From: a virus
DNA length: 64,000 nucleotides
Strand: one strand, 5' to 3'
Virus record (IMG/VR): IMGVR_UViG_3300042549_002989
Span: 1 to 64,000 of that record
The notes under the pieces are model-generated. The model saw nothing but the letters and a program-made list of their open reading frames with translations. It was not told where the DNA came from and made no database searches. Position numbers and translations under genes: made by a program. Below, piece by piece: positions 24,314 to 33,173 of this stretch; the stretch's first letter is position 1; each line of letters begins with the position of its first letter.

Positions 24314-25914
24314 TGGGAGTATCACCCCCTTCCCGTGACCCCTTTCTTACCGATGCGGAAGCGCAACGCATAGTAAATGAAGAACGGTCAAGACTTCTCC
24401 AAAGATCAATGGGACAGTCATTTGCAACAGATCAATTTTTTGGAATTACTGACAATGAACCATTTTATTTAGCACATAGGGATGTAGACAACCCTAAATT
24501 TGCTTGGCCTTCTAAACAATACACAGATATTGAGGGAACAACTCATAGAGTTCAGCGTGGGTACATGCGCAGTTTAATTACTGACCCCAATGTAGACCCT
24601 TATGCAAAAAATCGTAGATTGTTTTTTCAATTTAACCCTACGGTACTTGTTCGTCAAGTACAACAAACTCCAGGAGCAATGCTTCCACTATTGCAAAGTC
24701 CTGAACAATTACTGCAACCAGTTCCAGGTACTGCTACATTTGGGTTTGAATTAATGTTTAACAGAGAACATGAAGTAAACACTGGAGATAATCCTCCTGA
24801 TGTATTGCAAGAGACCTTGTTATTACCAAATAATCAAAAAGGATTTGTGTCTGAAGTAGGGGTGCTGGCTGACATTATGGTGCTAGACCTTATTACAGGT
24901 CAAGGAATTTCACAAGACTTATTGGCTACTTTAGCCAAGCGTCAATCTGAATTTATCCTAAAACAAGACGCTGAGGAACAAAAATACATTGATTCATTAG
25001 TAGGGGAAGAAGGGGAAAAAATTAGAGAGTCATATATCCCTACATATGACGAAAGTGATTCTAATCAAGCAAACCTTGCAGAAATTTTTACAAAACAAAT
25101 AGGAAACTCTGCATTTCTTAACCCGTTACCATTCCGAGTAATGTTTTCTTCATTATTTATGGTTGAAGGAATTGCAACAAGTGTTGATGTAAAATTTACA
25201 AAATTTAGTCAAAAGATGGTACCTGTGCAATGTACAGTCACTATCAATATGTATGCGTTGTACATTGGTTTTGCAAAAAAGAATACATTTTTGTATGACA
25301 ATCTTGTTCAAGGTGCTATTGATGATAAAACACAACAAGTAAAAGATGAAGAAGTTGCCAACAAATTAAAGGCTGGATTAGATAAAGTTGTCTTTGATTC
25401 TACTACTTTTGGTGGCACCCTTCGCTATGCTAATACAACTGGAAAAAATGCTTTTAAAGTAACTATTAATGCAGACCGCACATCTACTTTTACAAAACAA
25501 ATAGAAAAAAAAGAAATTACAGATGTAATACTTCGTGTAAAAATGGAATATGCTTTTACTACAGGAACCTCAACAGAACCTACATTTTTAAAAGACAACC
25601 ATGTTTATTTAATGTATAAAGATAGCGCTGATATTCCATTAGAAAAGGTTACTGAAAAAATTAACGAGGGGTTGAGTGCTCCTGATCTTGTAAATTTGCT
25701 TCTTACTGAAAGCAAAAAACCAGGTGGAGAACAAAAACAATATTTAAGTTACAGGTATGTTGTAGAAATTGCAGGAAAAGGAGACAATGGTTCAGTAGTT
25801 GCATCTCCGTCACCATTTAACAGTGAAACAAAAAAATTTGCACAGGTGCTAAACCTAGAAGAAGAAAAGTATGAAAGACTTACTGCTAACAATCCTTTTA
25901 AAAACAAAGAGTAA
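24313..25914 (+). CDS. Baseplate/tube adaptor protein (CIS-tube-like N-terminal domain)
   Basis: 533 residues. An N-terminal segment ends in RLFFQFNPTVLVRQVQQTPG and TFGFELMFNREHEV, with IMVLDLITGQG; the FNP and FELxFNxE motifs are like the N-terminal domain of contractile-injection-system tube-adaptor proteins that join the tube to the hub, often with a LysM neighbour. Codons are very AT-rich here. The remainder is charged and helical. The next gene is a LysM protein. Confidence 0.65.
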   Translation: MGVSPPSRDPFLTDAEAQRIVNEERSRLLQRSMGQSFATDQFFGITDNEPFYLAHRDVDNPKFAWPSKQYTDIEGTTHRVQRGYMRSLITDPNVDPYAKNRRLFFQFNPTVLVRQVQQTPGAMLPLLQSPEQLLQPVPGTATFGFELMFNREHEVNTGDNPPDVLQETLLLPNNQKGFVSEVGVLADIMVLDLITGQGISQDLLATLAKRQSEFILKQDAEEQKYIDSLVGEEGEKIRESYIPTYDESDSNQANLAEIFTKQIGNSAFLNPLPFRVMFSSLFMVEGIATSVDVKFTKFSQKMVPVQCTVTINMYALYIGFAKKNTFLYDNLVQGAIDDKTQQVKDEEVANKLKAGLDKVVFDSTTFGGTLRYANTTGKNAFKVTINADRTSTFTKQIEKKEITDVILRVKMEYAFTTGTSTEPTFLKDNHVYLMYKDSADIPLEKVTEKINEGLSAPDLVNLLLTESKKPGGEQKQYLSYRYVVEIAGKGDNGSVVASPSPFNSETKKFAQVLNLEEEKYERLTANNPFKNKE

Positions 25915-25919
25915 CTATA

Positions 25920-26174
25920 ATGATTCAAGTTCTTTCTAGATACACAATTACTTCAGAAGAGCGTGATGGTAATGTTGCCATTATCGCCGTGCGCAAATCT
26001 GCACCAACTACTAGTTACAGTAGTCACCGTGCTCGTAATGGAGACACCTTTGAAAACCTTGCGGCTCGCTACCTTGGGTCTTCTTTGTTCTATTGGAAAA
26101 TTGCAGATTTAAATCCTCAAGTACCTTTTCCAGACTACATTCCAGCAGGAACAAACATCCGTATCCCTAGATGA
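25920..26174 (+). CDS. LysM/tail protein X-like
   Basis: 84 residues. RNGDTFENLAARYLGSSLFY followed by WKIADLNPQVPFPDYIPAGTNI and IRIPR is a LysM-type fold of the gpX class, which in contractile tails caps or anchors the hub-adaptor. It begins five bases after the previous gene and overlaps the hub gene by four bases. Confidence 0.8.
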   Translation: MIQVLSRYTITSEERDGNVAIIAVRKSAPTTSYSSHRARNGDTFENLAARYLGSSLFYWKIADLNPQVPFPDYIPAGTNIRIPR

Positions 26175-27331
26175 TTACTACAGGTGCGTCCCCTCTTGAT
26201 ATTCGCTTTGAGGTTGTAGTCAATGGTATGTACCTTGATTACGCCTCAGTCAAGCGTGTCAACATTGAGTTGCAAGAGAATATGCACAACCTTGCTGTAT
26301 TAGAGGTTGGTGGTATACCACCACATAATTTAACTGATTTTATTGACCTTCCTATTTCTATTAAAATTAGTGTTGGACAAATCCGTATGTACGGTTTTGC
26401 TGGGTACATTACATACTTGGAACCAGAGTCAATTAATAAGAATGGTCTTATTGATAAAAGTCCATTTCAACTTACTCGCATCCATTGCCTTGGTGCGTCC
26501 TACCCAATGCGTAGTCGTAAAACAAAGGTATGGAACAATAGAACCCTTGCGCAAATTGCAACTGAGATTGCAAAAGACTACTCATTGACGGTATCTGTTC
26601 CAAATGATCCTTATGTATTTCCACGCTTGGTTCAATCAGGTAAATCAGACTGGGAACTTCTCACAAATGCCGCTAACTACCTTGGTTATCAAGTTCTTGT
26701 GCGTGGTGTACACATAGATATTTGGGACCCATTTGCTGTTTTTAGTCGTACTGGTTCAATACCTTTATATGCAATGTCTGGTAACAGGGGTCGGTTAAAC
26801 GCTTCACCTGGACAAGTTATTAAGTTTCATGGTGTCATTGGGGCTGTAACACCACTGTCCGCACGCACCACTGAAACAGTGCATTCACTGGTTGGTAACC
26901 AAATTGTAACAACAAGTCTAAGCACATCTACTGGATACGGCGAAACTGTGGAGTCTATATTCCAAGATGAGGTTGGGGCAAACGCCCAATCAGTTGAAAT
27001 GGCTAATGCTTTACTACAAGGTCGTAGTCGTAAAAAACTTCCTTATATTGCTCATGTAGATGTTGTGGGTGACCCTGTGATACAGCCTGGGATGGCAGTT
27101 AAGATTGATAGGTACAATTCAGCGTTAGATGGTTTATGGATTGTGCAAGCAGTTCGCCATGAAGTCTCTCGTGGAATGGCAATGTCCTACTTAACTTTGG
27201 CAAAAGACTCCAATGATATTGACTCAATTAATAGCACCGTAAGGGCTGCTGTCATGCCTGAGTTAACAGAACCAGTTCTTAAAAATAACCGTTGGGTGAC
27301 AGGTACGGAAATGGTACATGTATATGCATAA
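26171..27331 (+). CDS. Baseplate hub protein (gp27/gpD-like)
   Basis: 386 residues. Motifs SPLDIRFEVVVNGMYLDYAS, MHNLAVLEVGGIPPHN, a middle beta domain with RIHCLGASYPMRSRKTKVWN, TLAQIATEIAKDY and SGKSDWELLTNAANYLGYQV, then PGMAVKIDRYNSALDGLWIV QAVRHEVSRG, are typical for late-control gpD/gp27 hub proteins. A trimer forms the central hub on which tube and spike sit. It shares a four-base overlap with the LysM gene. Confidence 0.85.
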   Translation: MITTGASPLDIRFEVVVNGMYLDYASVKRVNIELQENMHNLAVLEVGGIPPHNLTDFIDLPISIKISVGQIRMYGFAGYITYLEPESINKNGLIDKSPFQLTRIHCLGASYPMRSRKTKVWNNRTLAQIATEIAKDYSLTVSVPNDPYVFPRLVQSGKSDWELLTNAANYLGYQVLVRGVHIDIWDPFAVFSRTGSIPLYAMSGNRGRLNASPGQVIKFHGVIGAVTPLSARTTETVHSLVGNQIVTTSLSTSTGYGETVESIFQDEVGANAQSVEMANALLQGRSRKKLPYIAHVDVVGDPVIQPGMAVKIDRYNSALDGLWIVQAVRHEVSRGMAMSYLTLAKDSNDIDSINSTVRAAVMPELTEPVLKNNRWVTGTEMVHVYA

Positions 27332-27343
27332 AGGAATTATCTA

Positions 27344-27754
27344 ATGAAATCTATCTCTATACCTTTTCGCTTTGAGAATGGAAAAATAGCCGATACTACA
27401 GATCTTGGTACTATTGCTCGCCAACGCATTGGGGATGTTTTGGCTACTAGAGGGTATGAACGAGTCATGCAACCTGGATATGGTGCTGGTATCAGTGAAC
27501 TTTTGTTTGAACCCCTTGACCCACTTGTGTTTGCTGATTACAAGGTAGATGCTTTGAGTGCTATCAACGATAATGTTAGTGTTGCTACTATTAATGATAT
27601 GCGTGTTCAAGCAGGCGATTCTTTACAGTACAATGATGAGGGGCAATCTACATTAAAGGTTTCTGTTGTGTATTCTGTTCCAAACTTAGGAACGGCTACT
27701 TACACAGTAACTGTAAACACAAATAAGATCTTGACAGAGGAAAGCGCTTTTTAA
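27344..27754 (+). CDS. Baseplate wedge protein (T4 gp25-like)
   Basis: 136 residues. The sequence IARQRIGDVLATRGYERVMQ then PGYGAGISELLFEPLDPLVF matches the gp25/lysozyme-like wedge family, where a conserved E-P-R/gp25 core nucleates sheath assembly. The EP in LLFEPLD is visible. A ribosome site (AAAGGAATTATCTA) precedes it. It precedes the J gene as usual. Confidence 0.85.
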   Translation: MKSISIPFRFENGKIADTTDLGTIARQRIGDVLATRGYERVMQPGYGAGISELLFEPLDPLVFADYKVDALSAINDNVSVATINDMRVQAGDSLQYNDEGQSTLKVSVVYSVPNLGTATYTVTVNTNKILTEESAF

Positions 27755-27756
27755 TC

Positions 27757-29328
27757 ATGGCTACATTTGACTACACCAGCAGAGACTATCTGTCTATCCG
27801 ACAGGACTTGCTTAACCGTGCGGCTAAGACCATCCCAGAGTGGAATGGCACAGACACCTCAGAGTTTGCCAACATGTTTGTTGACTTGTGGGCGTATATG
27901 GGAGATGTTTTGCACTTTTATGTAGACCGTGCCGCTGGTGAAACTTTTTTAGATACAGCCACACAGCGCTCGTCTGTTTTAGCCATTGCTAACTTGTTGG
28001 ATTATATCCCAGCATCTCCTCGTGCGGCCCGTGGTCTTGTGACTATCCAACTAAACTCATTACCCTCTGGTGAAACAAGTTATGTAGTTCCTCAGTACAC
28101 AACATTTAAAGGTTTTGATGCAGATAATAATTCATATGATTACTATTTGTTAAATGATTCTCCTGCTCTTGATCTAACAACAACGACACAATCAACAGGT
28201 ACAGTCGTTCAAGGAACCTTAGTGTTTAATGAAGTGGTTGGGACAAGCGCAGGATTTACAAATCAAAACTTTACATTGTTTAATTCAAGTGTAGATATTG
28301 ACAGTATTACAGTCCTTGTATATGAGGGACCACTAAGTAGTGGCGCTCCTACCGCAGTTGAATATCAATATGTTGCCCAATTGTCTAATGCAACTTACAC
28401 AGATAAAGTATTTACTGCTCGTACAACATCTAGTGGTTATACACAACTTATTTTTGGTAATGGTTTTAATGGAACTGTGCCTACAACTAACGCAAGTATT
28501 ACAGCATCGTATCGTACTACTGTTGGTTCATTAGGAAACATACCCGCCAACGGTATTAAATTAGTGGCATCATCTCCACAGTCAACGCATATTAGTGTTG
28601 TGTCATCTGGAACTATGGGTGGTGGAGCAAACACTGAATCTATTGATTCTATTAAGAGTAATGTGTCCCGCTTGTACCGTACACAAGATAGAGCAGTATC
28701 TCTTCAAGATTACAAAGACCTTACTCTCCAAATACCTGGAGTTAGCAAAGCCACTGCTACATACAGCGACCCAACAGTAACTCTGTACCCAGTTCCTTAC
28801 CAAAGCACTTATCCACCTGCACCCATTACTTCTGGTACACAAAAGGTTGTGATTGAAATACCTACATCAATGGTTGAATCTATTGAAAGTTATTTTTCTA
28901 CACGATCAATGCTAGGAGTAACAGCAAGTGTTGTTAATCCTGCTAACCATGGGTCTATTGATAAGTACATTGAGTGCACACCTATTTATGTAGGTATTCA
29001 AGTATATGTAAAAAGTACATATGTACAAAGTTGGGTACAAGCACAAGTAAACATTGCTATTCGTGCACTTTTATCATTTGACAAAGTATCGTTTGGACAA
29101 ATTGTTACGGTTGGTGAGGTCTACCGAGCGGCTCTTTCAGTAGAGGGTGTTGATTATGTTATATTGACAAACTTAAGCACTACTTATGATGCAACACCAG
29201 CAACAGTAAGCACTGTGGCAAATGTGTCCGTAGCGTCAACAAAGTTGCCATGCTTTACTGACCTTATGACATCTGCACCAACGGCAGTGAACTTTGATAT
29301 GGTCGGTGGATTGACTGGTAGTAACTAA
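27757..29328 (+). CDS. Baseplate protein J (gp6-like wedge)
   Basis: 523 residues. The J family start FDYTSRDYLSIRQDLLNRAA, EFANMFVDLWAYMGDVLHFY, FLDTATQRSSVLAIANLLDY, the middle TQLIFGNGFNGTVPT, SIDSIKSNVSRLYRTQDRAV and SLQDYKDLTLQIPGVSKATA are highly diagnostic. It forms the wedge ring around the hub. Confidence 0.9.
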   Translation: MATFDYTSRDYLSIRQDLLNRAAKTIPEWNGTDTSEFANMFVDLWAYMGDVLHFYVDRAAGETFLDTATQRSSVLAIANLLDYIPASPRAARGLVTIQLNSLPSGETSYVVPQYTTFKGFDADNNSYDYYLLNDSPALDLTTTTQSTGTVVQGTLVFNEVVGTSAGFTNQNFTLFNSSVDIDSITVLVYEGPLSSGAPTAVEYQYVAQLSNATYTDKVFTARTTSSGYTQLIFGNGFNGTVPTTNASITASYRTTVGSLGNIPANGIKLVASSPQSTHISVVSSGTMGGGANTESIDSIKSNVSRLYRTQDRAVSLQDYKDLTLQIPGVSKATATYSDPTVTLYPVPYQSTYPPAPITSGTQKVVIEIPTSMVESIESYFSTRSMLGVTASVVNPANHGSIDKYIECTPIYVGIQVYVKSTYVQSWVQAQVNIAIRALLSFDKVSFGQIVTVGEVYRAALSVEGVDYVILTNLSTTYDATPATVSTVANVSVASTKLPCFTDLMTSAPTAVNFDMVGGLTGSN

Positions 29329-31121
29329 TGGCTTTAGTTTCCTTTACAGTTCGTAATACTATTGCTAATGGTGGCTCGGCTCTTCGCCGTACCAATGTCA
29401 CACAAAACTCAGGAACACCTGGTGGGTCTGGCACAGCCGTATATGACAGTGCTCTTCGTGCTGACGGATATTTTCCTCCTGCACCCCAGGCTTATCTTCA
29501 GTCTAGTTTTTCCGCAAATATTTATGTGCGTGGAGAAATTGAATTGCAATGGGAACTAGAAACTGCTTTAGTAAGTATTGTTTCTGGATCAGATTTTGAA
29601 CCTGTTGAATTACTAATCCGTGCGTCTGAAGATGGTGAACCAGTAACCCCAGCAGATGGATTTGAAATAGTGCGCCTAACGGCTGACTCAGACCCGTACT
29701 TTGAGTCGTACATAGATGTGGCTGGACCATCACGCCCCTATATCGCAGAGGGCAAGTGGGCTTACTATTCTTTGTTTATTAAGTATGCCAATAACACTGG
29801 TGATTCTTATTACGAAAATTTGGCTGACTTGTCTGTACAAACTCCTATTAACTTTGGGTCTACAGAAGAATTATGGAAACATATTCCTGAGTATTACCGA
29901 CAAACAGATGAAGAGTACATGCTTGCAACAGAGAACTACTCATATGACAACGGCCCTTTGTATCGTTTCATAGAACTTTTTGGTTGGGAACTTGACAAAA
30001 TGCGTACAACTATCTATGACACAATGCGGATTAATGACCCTTCTGTAGTGCATAGTTCAGCAATTGACTCACTGGCTAACCAAACTGGTGTTGAATTTAA
30101 CAAGTCTGCTTTAGGTACTGCCAAACTTCGTGCCATTCTTAATAACATTGGTTATTTGCGCCGTACTAAAGGAACAATTAATAGTATTGAAGCGTACATT
30201 TCAGCAATGTCTGGTTGTGGTGTAACCACCAATACTGCCGTATCACCCATAGAGTTTAATGTGCACCCAATGCGTGTCAACTTGTTTAGTGATCCATTTT
30301 TTGCACAGAGTTCTACTACAACTGACACAACAGGAGTAATTAGAAGAAAGTTTGGCGCATACAATGCCAGTGGTCGTCAATACGGTTGGGGTGTGTTCTC
30401 TAACCAACCCGCTGGGATTGCTACAGGAAACATTATTGATGTAACAGACGGCGTAGTTACAGTTACATTAGCGGCTGGTAGTGGTACAAGTAATATATAC
30501 ATTTACAGCCGTGGTGCATTTACATACAATAATAATTTGACATACTACGCTTCTGCTCAATCTTCACATGACTTTGTTACTCGTTTTACTACTGCGGCTA
30601 ATATGCTTTCAATTTTAGAAACAGCATCTGATAGCAGTACCACTGACTTTGTAGCCTTTGATGACTGGAATGATGTAGCAGTTGCTAGTGCATTCCCTAC
30701 TTTTTTAAATCCAGGGGATACAACACGAAAAATTACTGCAAGTATTCCTAATACCACAACTGTTTCCCCTACTTCTGTAGTAGGTGTATTTAAATTGTCT
30801 GTGGCACACCCTGCATCTGGTACTACTACCATTACTTTTTCAAAGCCACTATTTGAGTATAAAAACTCTAGTGGTGTATTCTTTACTGGTAGTGAACCTA
30901 TGGGTGGATTTATTCCACGAGCAGGGGTTGCGGGAGATGGTCTATACGACTACCACTGGGGATCAAACGCAGTCAGTTCTCTCAATACAGACTTTTCATA
31001 TTACACACTTGATTATCACCGCACTAAAGTAATTACTGACAACATTGTCACAAATTATGTTGCACCAGTTACTTTGGTGTATGGTGTGGACTACGAAATC
31101 AATTGGGAAGTCCTTGAGTGA
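29328..31121 (+). CDS. Tail protein I-like baseplate wedge with fibre-attachment region
   Basis: 597 residues. The core at about 205-310 (PLYRFIELFGWELDKMRTTI, SSAIDSLANQTGVEFNKSAL, LRAILNNIGYLRRTKGTINS) matches P2 gpI / gp7-type wedge proteins. The N-terminal ~190 residues are a beta domain and the C-terminal ~280 are beta-rich carbohydrate-binding-like (TTFSKPLFEYKNSSGVFFTG). It joins the J ring to outer fibres. Confidence 0.8.
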   Translation: MALVSFTVRNTIANGGSALRRTNVTQNSGTPGGSGTAVYDSALRADGYFPPAPQAYLQSSFSANIYVRGEIELQWELETALVSIVSGSDFEPVELLIRASEDGEPVTPADGFEIVRLTADSDPYFESYIDVAGPSRPYIAEGKWAYYSLFIKYANNTGDSYYENLADLSVQTPINFGSTEELWKHIPEYYRQTDEEYMLATENYSYDNGPLYRFIELFGWELDKMRTTIYDTMRINDPSVVHSSAIDSLANQTGVEFNKSALGTAKLRAILNNIGYLRRTKGTINSIEAYISAMSGCGVTTNTAVSPIEFNVHPMRVNLFSDPFFAQSSTTTDTTGVIRRKFGAYNASGRQYGWGVFSNQPAGIATGNIIDVTDGVVTVTLAAGSGTSNIYIYSRGAFTYNNNLTYYASAQSSHDFVTRFTTAANMLSILETASDSSTTDFVAFDDWNDVAVASAFPTFLNPGDTTRKITASIPNTTTVSPTSVVGVFKLSVAHPASGTTTITFSKPLFEYKNSSGVFFTGSEPMGGFIPRAGVAGDGLYDYHWGSNAVSSLNTDFSYYTLDYHRTKVITDNIVTNYVAPVTLVYGVDYEINWEVLE

Positions 31122-31372
31122 ATTATCTGATAAGTGCACTAGCCGTATACAAAGTGATGCAGTTTTTAAACATCATGACCCCAAAGGAAGCGATGCCTTG
31201 GGTTAAGGTTCTTGTAGGAATACTGTTAGGTTACAGTGTGTCCTTCGTCACAAATTTGCCTGATAAGTGGGTATCTGGATTAGTGGTTGCTACACTCGCT
31301 AGTGCCTGCCACGGTGTCCTACGAATCATTACACTTCATGGAGATTTAGCGGCTCGCAAAACACTTAAATAA
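31118..31372 (+). CDS. Small membrane protein, possible holin
   Basis: 84 residues from GTG31118 in an overlap with the upstream stop. Hydrophobic segments lie at about residues 28-45 (WVKVLVGILLGYSVSFVT) and 51-70 (WVSGLVVATLASACHGVLRI), with a charged end (HGDLAARKTLK). Two short helices plus a basic tail fit class II holins. Several other small membrane proteins in the window are equal candidates. Confidence 0.6.
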   Translation: MNYLISALAVYKVMQFLNIMTPKEAMPWVKVLVGILLGYSVSFVTNLPDKWVSGLVVATLASACHGVLRIITLHGDLAARKTLK

Positions 31373-31384
31373 CAGGAGCAACAC

Positions 31385-32167
31385 ATGAAGTATGGCATTC
31401 TTGGCAGTGGTACTGCCAACTCAAAGGTAACACAAGACGGTTTAATAGACATTAGGGAAAATGATCCCAAGGCAATTTTTGTTGTTCACGCTCGCCGTGC
31501 ACCACAAGGTTCAGTAAGTGATGTATACGATTTTTTAGTAGACAATGAAGTGCCATTTATTGCTGTAACTCGTGTAGATGACAAGGCACCAAAAGCGCTA
31601 GTTAATTGCGCCATTGATGTTGTTACTACAGACGATCCTGCCAAAGAAATCTTGGCACAATGTGACATAGTTTTGTTACTGTGGGACGAAGAAAATGAAG
31701 AGTCATCTAACCGTCTAGCCACTATGTCACACGATGCAGGAAAAGGAATTAAAGATTTAACTATGGCGCTTACACCAATCATTGTTGAGGGTGCTGAACC
31801 AGTGGAAGAAGTAGTGCCTGTAAAAGTTGGCACTGAGGAAGAGTACGCCATCGTTGGTTTTACTCGTGACGAACTACTGAACATGAACATTGGTGTTCTT
31901 CGCCGTCAGGCTAAATCACTTGGTGTTGAGAATGTTGGTAAGACCAAGCAAGAAATTGTTGACAGCATCTGTGCAATAAGCAATGACAACAGAGAAGTTG
32001 ACATTGATACAGACATGTCTGGGGAGTTTGTTGTGGCTACAGATGTGCACAACCCCAGTGATATTGGTAACGGTTTCTTTACATGGCTTGAAAATGGTGA
32101 AGTACAGTGCCACCCACTCCCACCAATTATGGTCAAGTGGCTTATAGAGGAACTAAAAACCGCTTAG
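31385..32167 (+). CDS. Possible SLOG-type nucleotide-binding protein with SAP-like motif
   Basis: 260 residues behind AACAGGAGCAACAC. The N-terminus MKYGILGSGTANSKVTQDGL, with FVVHARRAPQGSVSDVYDFL, FIAVTRVDD and CDIVLLLWDEENEESSNRLA, looks like a Rossmann-like LOG/SLOG fold. Residues about 160-195 (TRDELLNMNIGVLRRQAKSL then GVENVGKTKQEIVDSI) match the SAP pattern of two DNA-binding helices. Such a fusion could sense a nucleotide and bind DNA. This is pattern recognition only and needs a profile search. It is the last plus-strand gene before a minus-strand island. Confidence 0.5.
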   Translation: MKYGILGSGTANSKVTQDGLIDIRENDPKAIFVVHARRAPQGSVSDVYDFLVDNEVPFIAVTRVDDKAPKALVNCAIDVVTTDDPAKEILAQCDIVLLLWDEENEESSNRLATMSHDAGKGIKDLTMALTPIIVEGAEPVEEVVPVKVGTEEEYAIVGFTRDELLNMNIGVLRRQAKSLGVENVGKTKQEIVDSICAISNDNREVDIDTDMSGEFVVATDVHNPSDIGNGFFTWLENGEVQCHPLPPIMVKWLIEELKTA

Positions 32168-32605
32168 TTATTTAGTGGAGGCAGTGAGTTGCCAGCGCCA
32201 CTTCTTATGCATGTCATCACGACTTGCTAAGAAATCCATAATGCCTTGTTCGCCTGCTTTTTCGGCAGACTTAAAAGCCTTGTTGATTGTTTCAATAACA
32301 CCATCGTTGACTTTCAACAGGGCTTTTGCCATTGCTTTAGGTTCTGGCTTAACCTCTACTGACTCAACAGTGCGAAGGTCAATGAACTTGCTAAGGGTAA
32401 ACGGAGCGTATTCATCCAACTTGCGAAGACCTTCTGCAATGGTGTCAAGGCTCCCATAAACATCTTCGTAAATATCAGCAAATAGGTTGTGATATTGAGA
32501 GAAATCAGGACCTTCAACATTCCAATGATAACCATGTGCCACAAAGTACATTGTGACAACATCGGACATTAGTGTCTTTAGATCATTTGTGAGAGTGCTC
32601 ACCAT
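32168..32605 (-). CDS. dps: Dps/ferritin-like protein
   Basis: 145 residues from the ATG at 32605, with AAGGA five bases upstream; the frame stays open upstream to a TTG. The ferroxidase pattern of Dps is present: YFVAHGYHWNVEGPDFSQYH, NLFADIYEDVYGSLDTIAEG, with HW, YH, FAD and LDxxxE in the canonical order. A basic C-terminus (DDMHKKWRWQLTASTK) may bind DNA. Dps oxidises Fe(II) and protects DNA. ATG overlaps the upstream stop (ATGGTGA). Convergent with the plus-strand gene ending at 32167. Confidence 0.8.
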   Translation of the reverse strand: MVSTLTNDLKTLMSDVVTMYFVAHGYHWNVEGPDFSQYHNLFADIYEDVYGSLDTIAEGLRKLDEYAPFTLSKFIDLRTVESVEVKPEPKAMAKALLKVNDGVIETINKAFKSAEKAGEQGIMDFLASRDDMHKKWRWQLTASTK

Positions 32606-32865
32606 TTTTCCTTGTTGGCCCAATAAGCAGCACTCATTTTTCCTTTAGCAATATTTTTTGCATGGCGAGCCTTAAAGGAATCATTTCGTGCAGAACCATC
32701 AGGAGAACCTTGTACACCCTGTTGACCAAAGCGAATAGTTTTAATCTTGTCGCCTTCTTTGGCAACAACAATATGTGATTTGGTTGGATGGTCAGGTGTT
32801 GCTTTTGGTTTGTTGAAACCCGATACACCTGCACGCTCTAGGCGTGGGTCTTTTTTACTAGCCAT
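32599..32865 (-). CDS. DUF6321-like conserved phage protein
   Basis: 88 residues: KDPRLERAGVSGFNKPKATP, HPTKSHIVVAKEGDKIKTIR, FGQQGVQGSP and SFKARHAKNIAKGKMSAAYW. This is a strongly conserved family of myoviruses of marine and freshwater bacteria (DUF6321 as I recall). It is basic and may bind nucleic acid; function is unknown. Its start overlaps the stop of the upstream minus gene (TAATG) and its end overlaps dps. Confidence 0.75.
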   Translation of the reverse strand: MASKKDPRLERAGVSGFNKPKATPDHPTKSHIVVAKEGDKIKTIRFGQQGVQGSPDGSARNDSFKARHAKNIAKGKMSAAYWANKEKW

Positions 32866-33032
32866 TACTTTTTGCCTTTCTTAGAAACTGCCATATTGTC
32901 CACTAGATTTGGATAAGGACGACCTGCTTTTTTAGCACGGGCTTTTGCTTCTGATTTTTGGTCAGGCGTCAACTTCTTGTCTTTTTTGGATGGGTCTGGT
33001 GTATCCCAGACTTCTTTTTTCTTTGTAGCCAT
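32865..33032 (-). CDS. Small basic protein heading the Dps operon
   Basis: 55 residues: MATKKKEVWDTPDPSKKDKK, LTPDQKSEAKARAKKAGRPY and PNLVDNMAVSKKGKK. Lys-rich and probably disordered; the AGRPYPNLVDN core recurs in myovirus proteins beside DUF6321. No ribosome site; the start is preceded by a -10 hexamer six bases upstream, so it probably starts a leaderless transcript. It likely interacts with nucleic acid. Confidence 0.7.
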   Translation of the reverse strand: MATKKKEVWDTPDPSKKDKKLTPDQKSEAKARAKKAGRPYPNLVDNMAVSKKGKK

Positions 33033-33044
33033 AGAATCATTTTA
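33033..33044 (-). promoter_or_regulatory. Candidate leaderless promoter for the minus-strand Dps operon
   Basis: On the minus strand TAAAAT (33039-33044) is followed by six bases and the ATG at 33032. Same pattern as on the plus strand. Confidence 0.5.
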
Positions 33045-33060
33045 CCCTATAAACGACTAA

Positions 33061-33084
33061 TGCTGGAGGCGTTAACCCCCAGCA
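33061..33084. repeat. Inverted repeat in the divergent intergenic region
   Basis: TGCTGG (33061-33066) and CCAGCA (33079-33084) enclose AGGCGTTAACCC, and CTAA flanks both arms with one mismatch in the extended pairing. It lies in the 141-base gap between the minus-strand Dps operon and the replication genes. It could be an operator or a weak transcription stop. Another part of the gap (33128-33139, TATAGTGTATCC) has possible -10 elements for the plus strand. Confidence 0.45.
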
Positions 33085-33173
33085 CTAATCTAAGCAACCA
33101 ACACAAGGACGACCAAGTATTGAATTTATAGTGTATCCTCTAAACCCCAACCAATCAACACACGGAGCAACAT

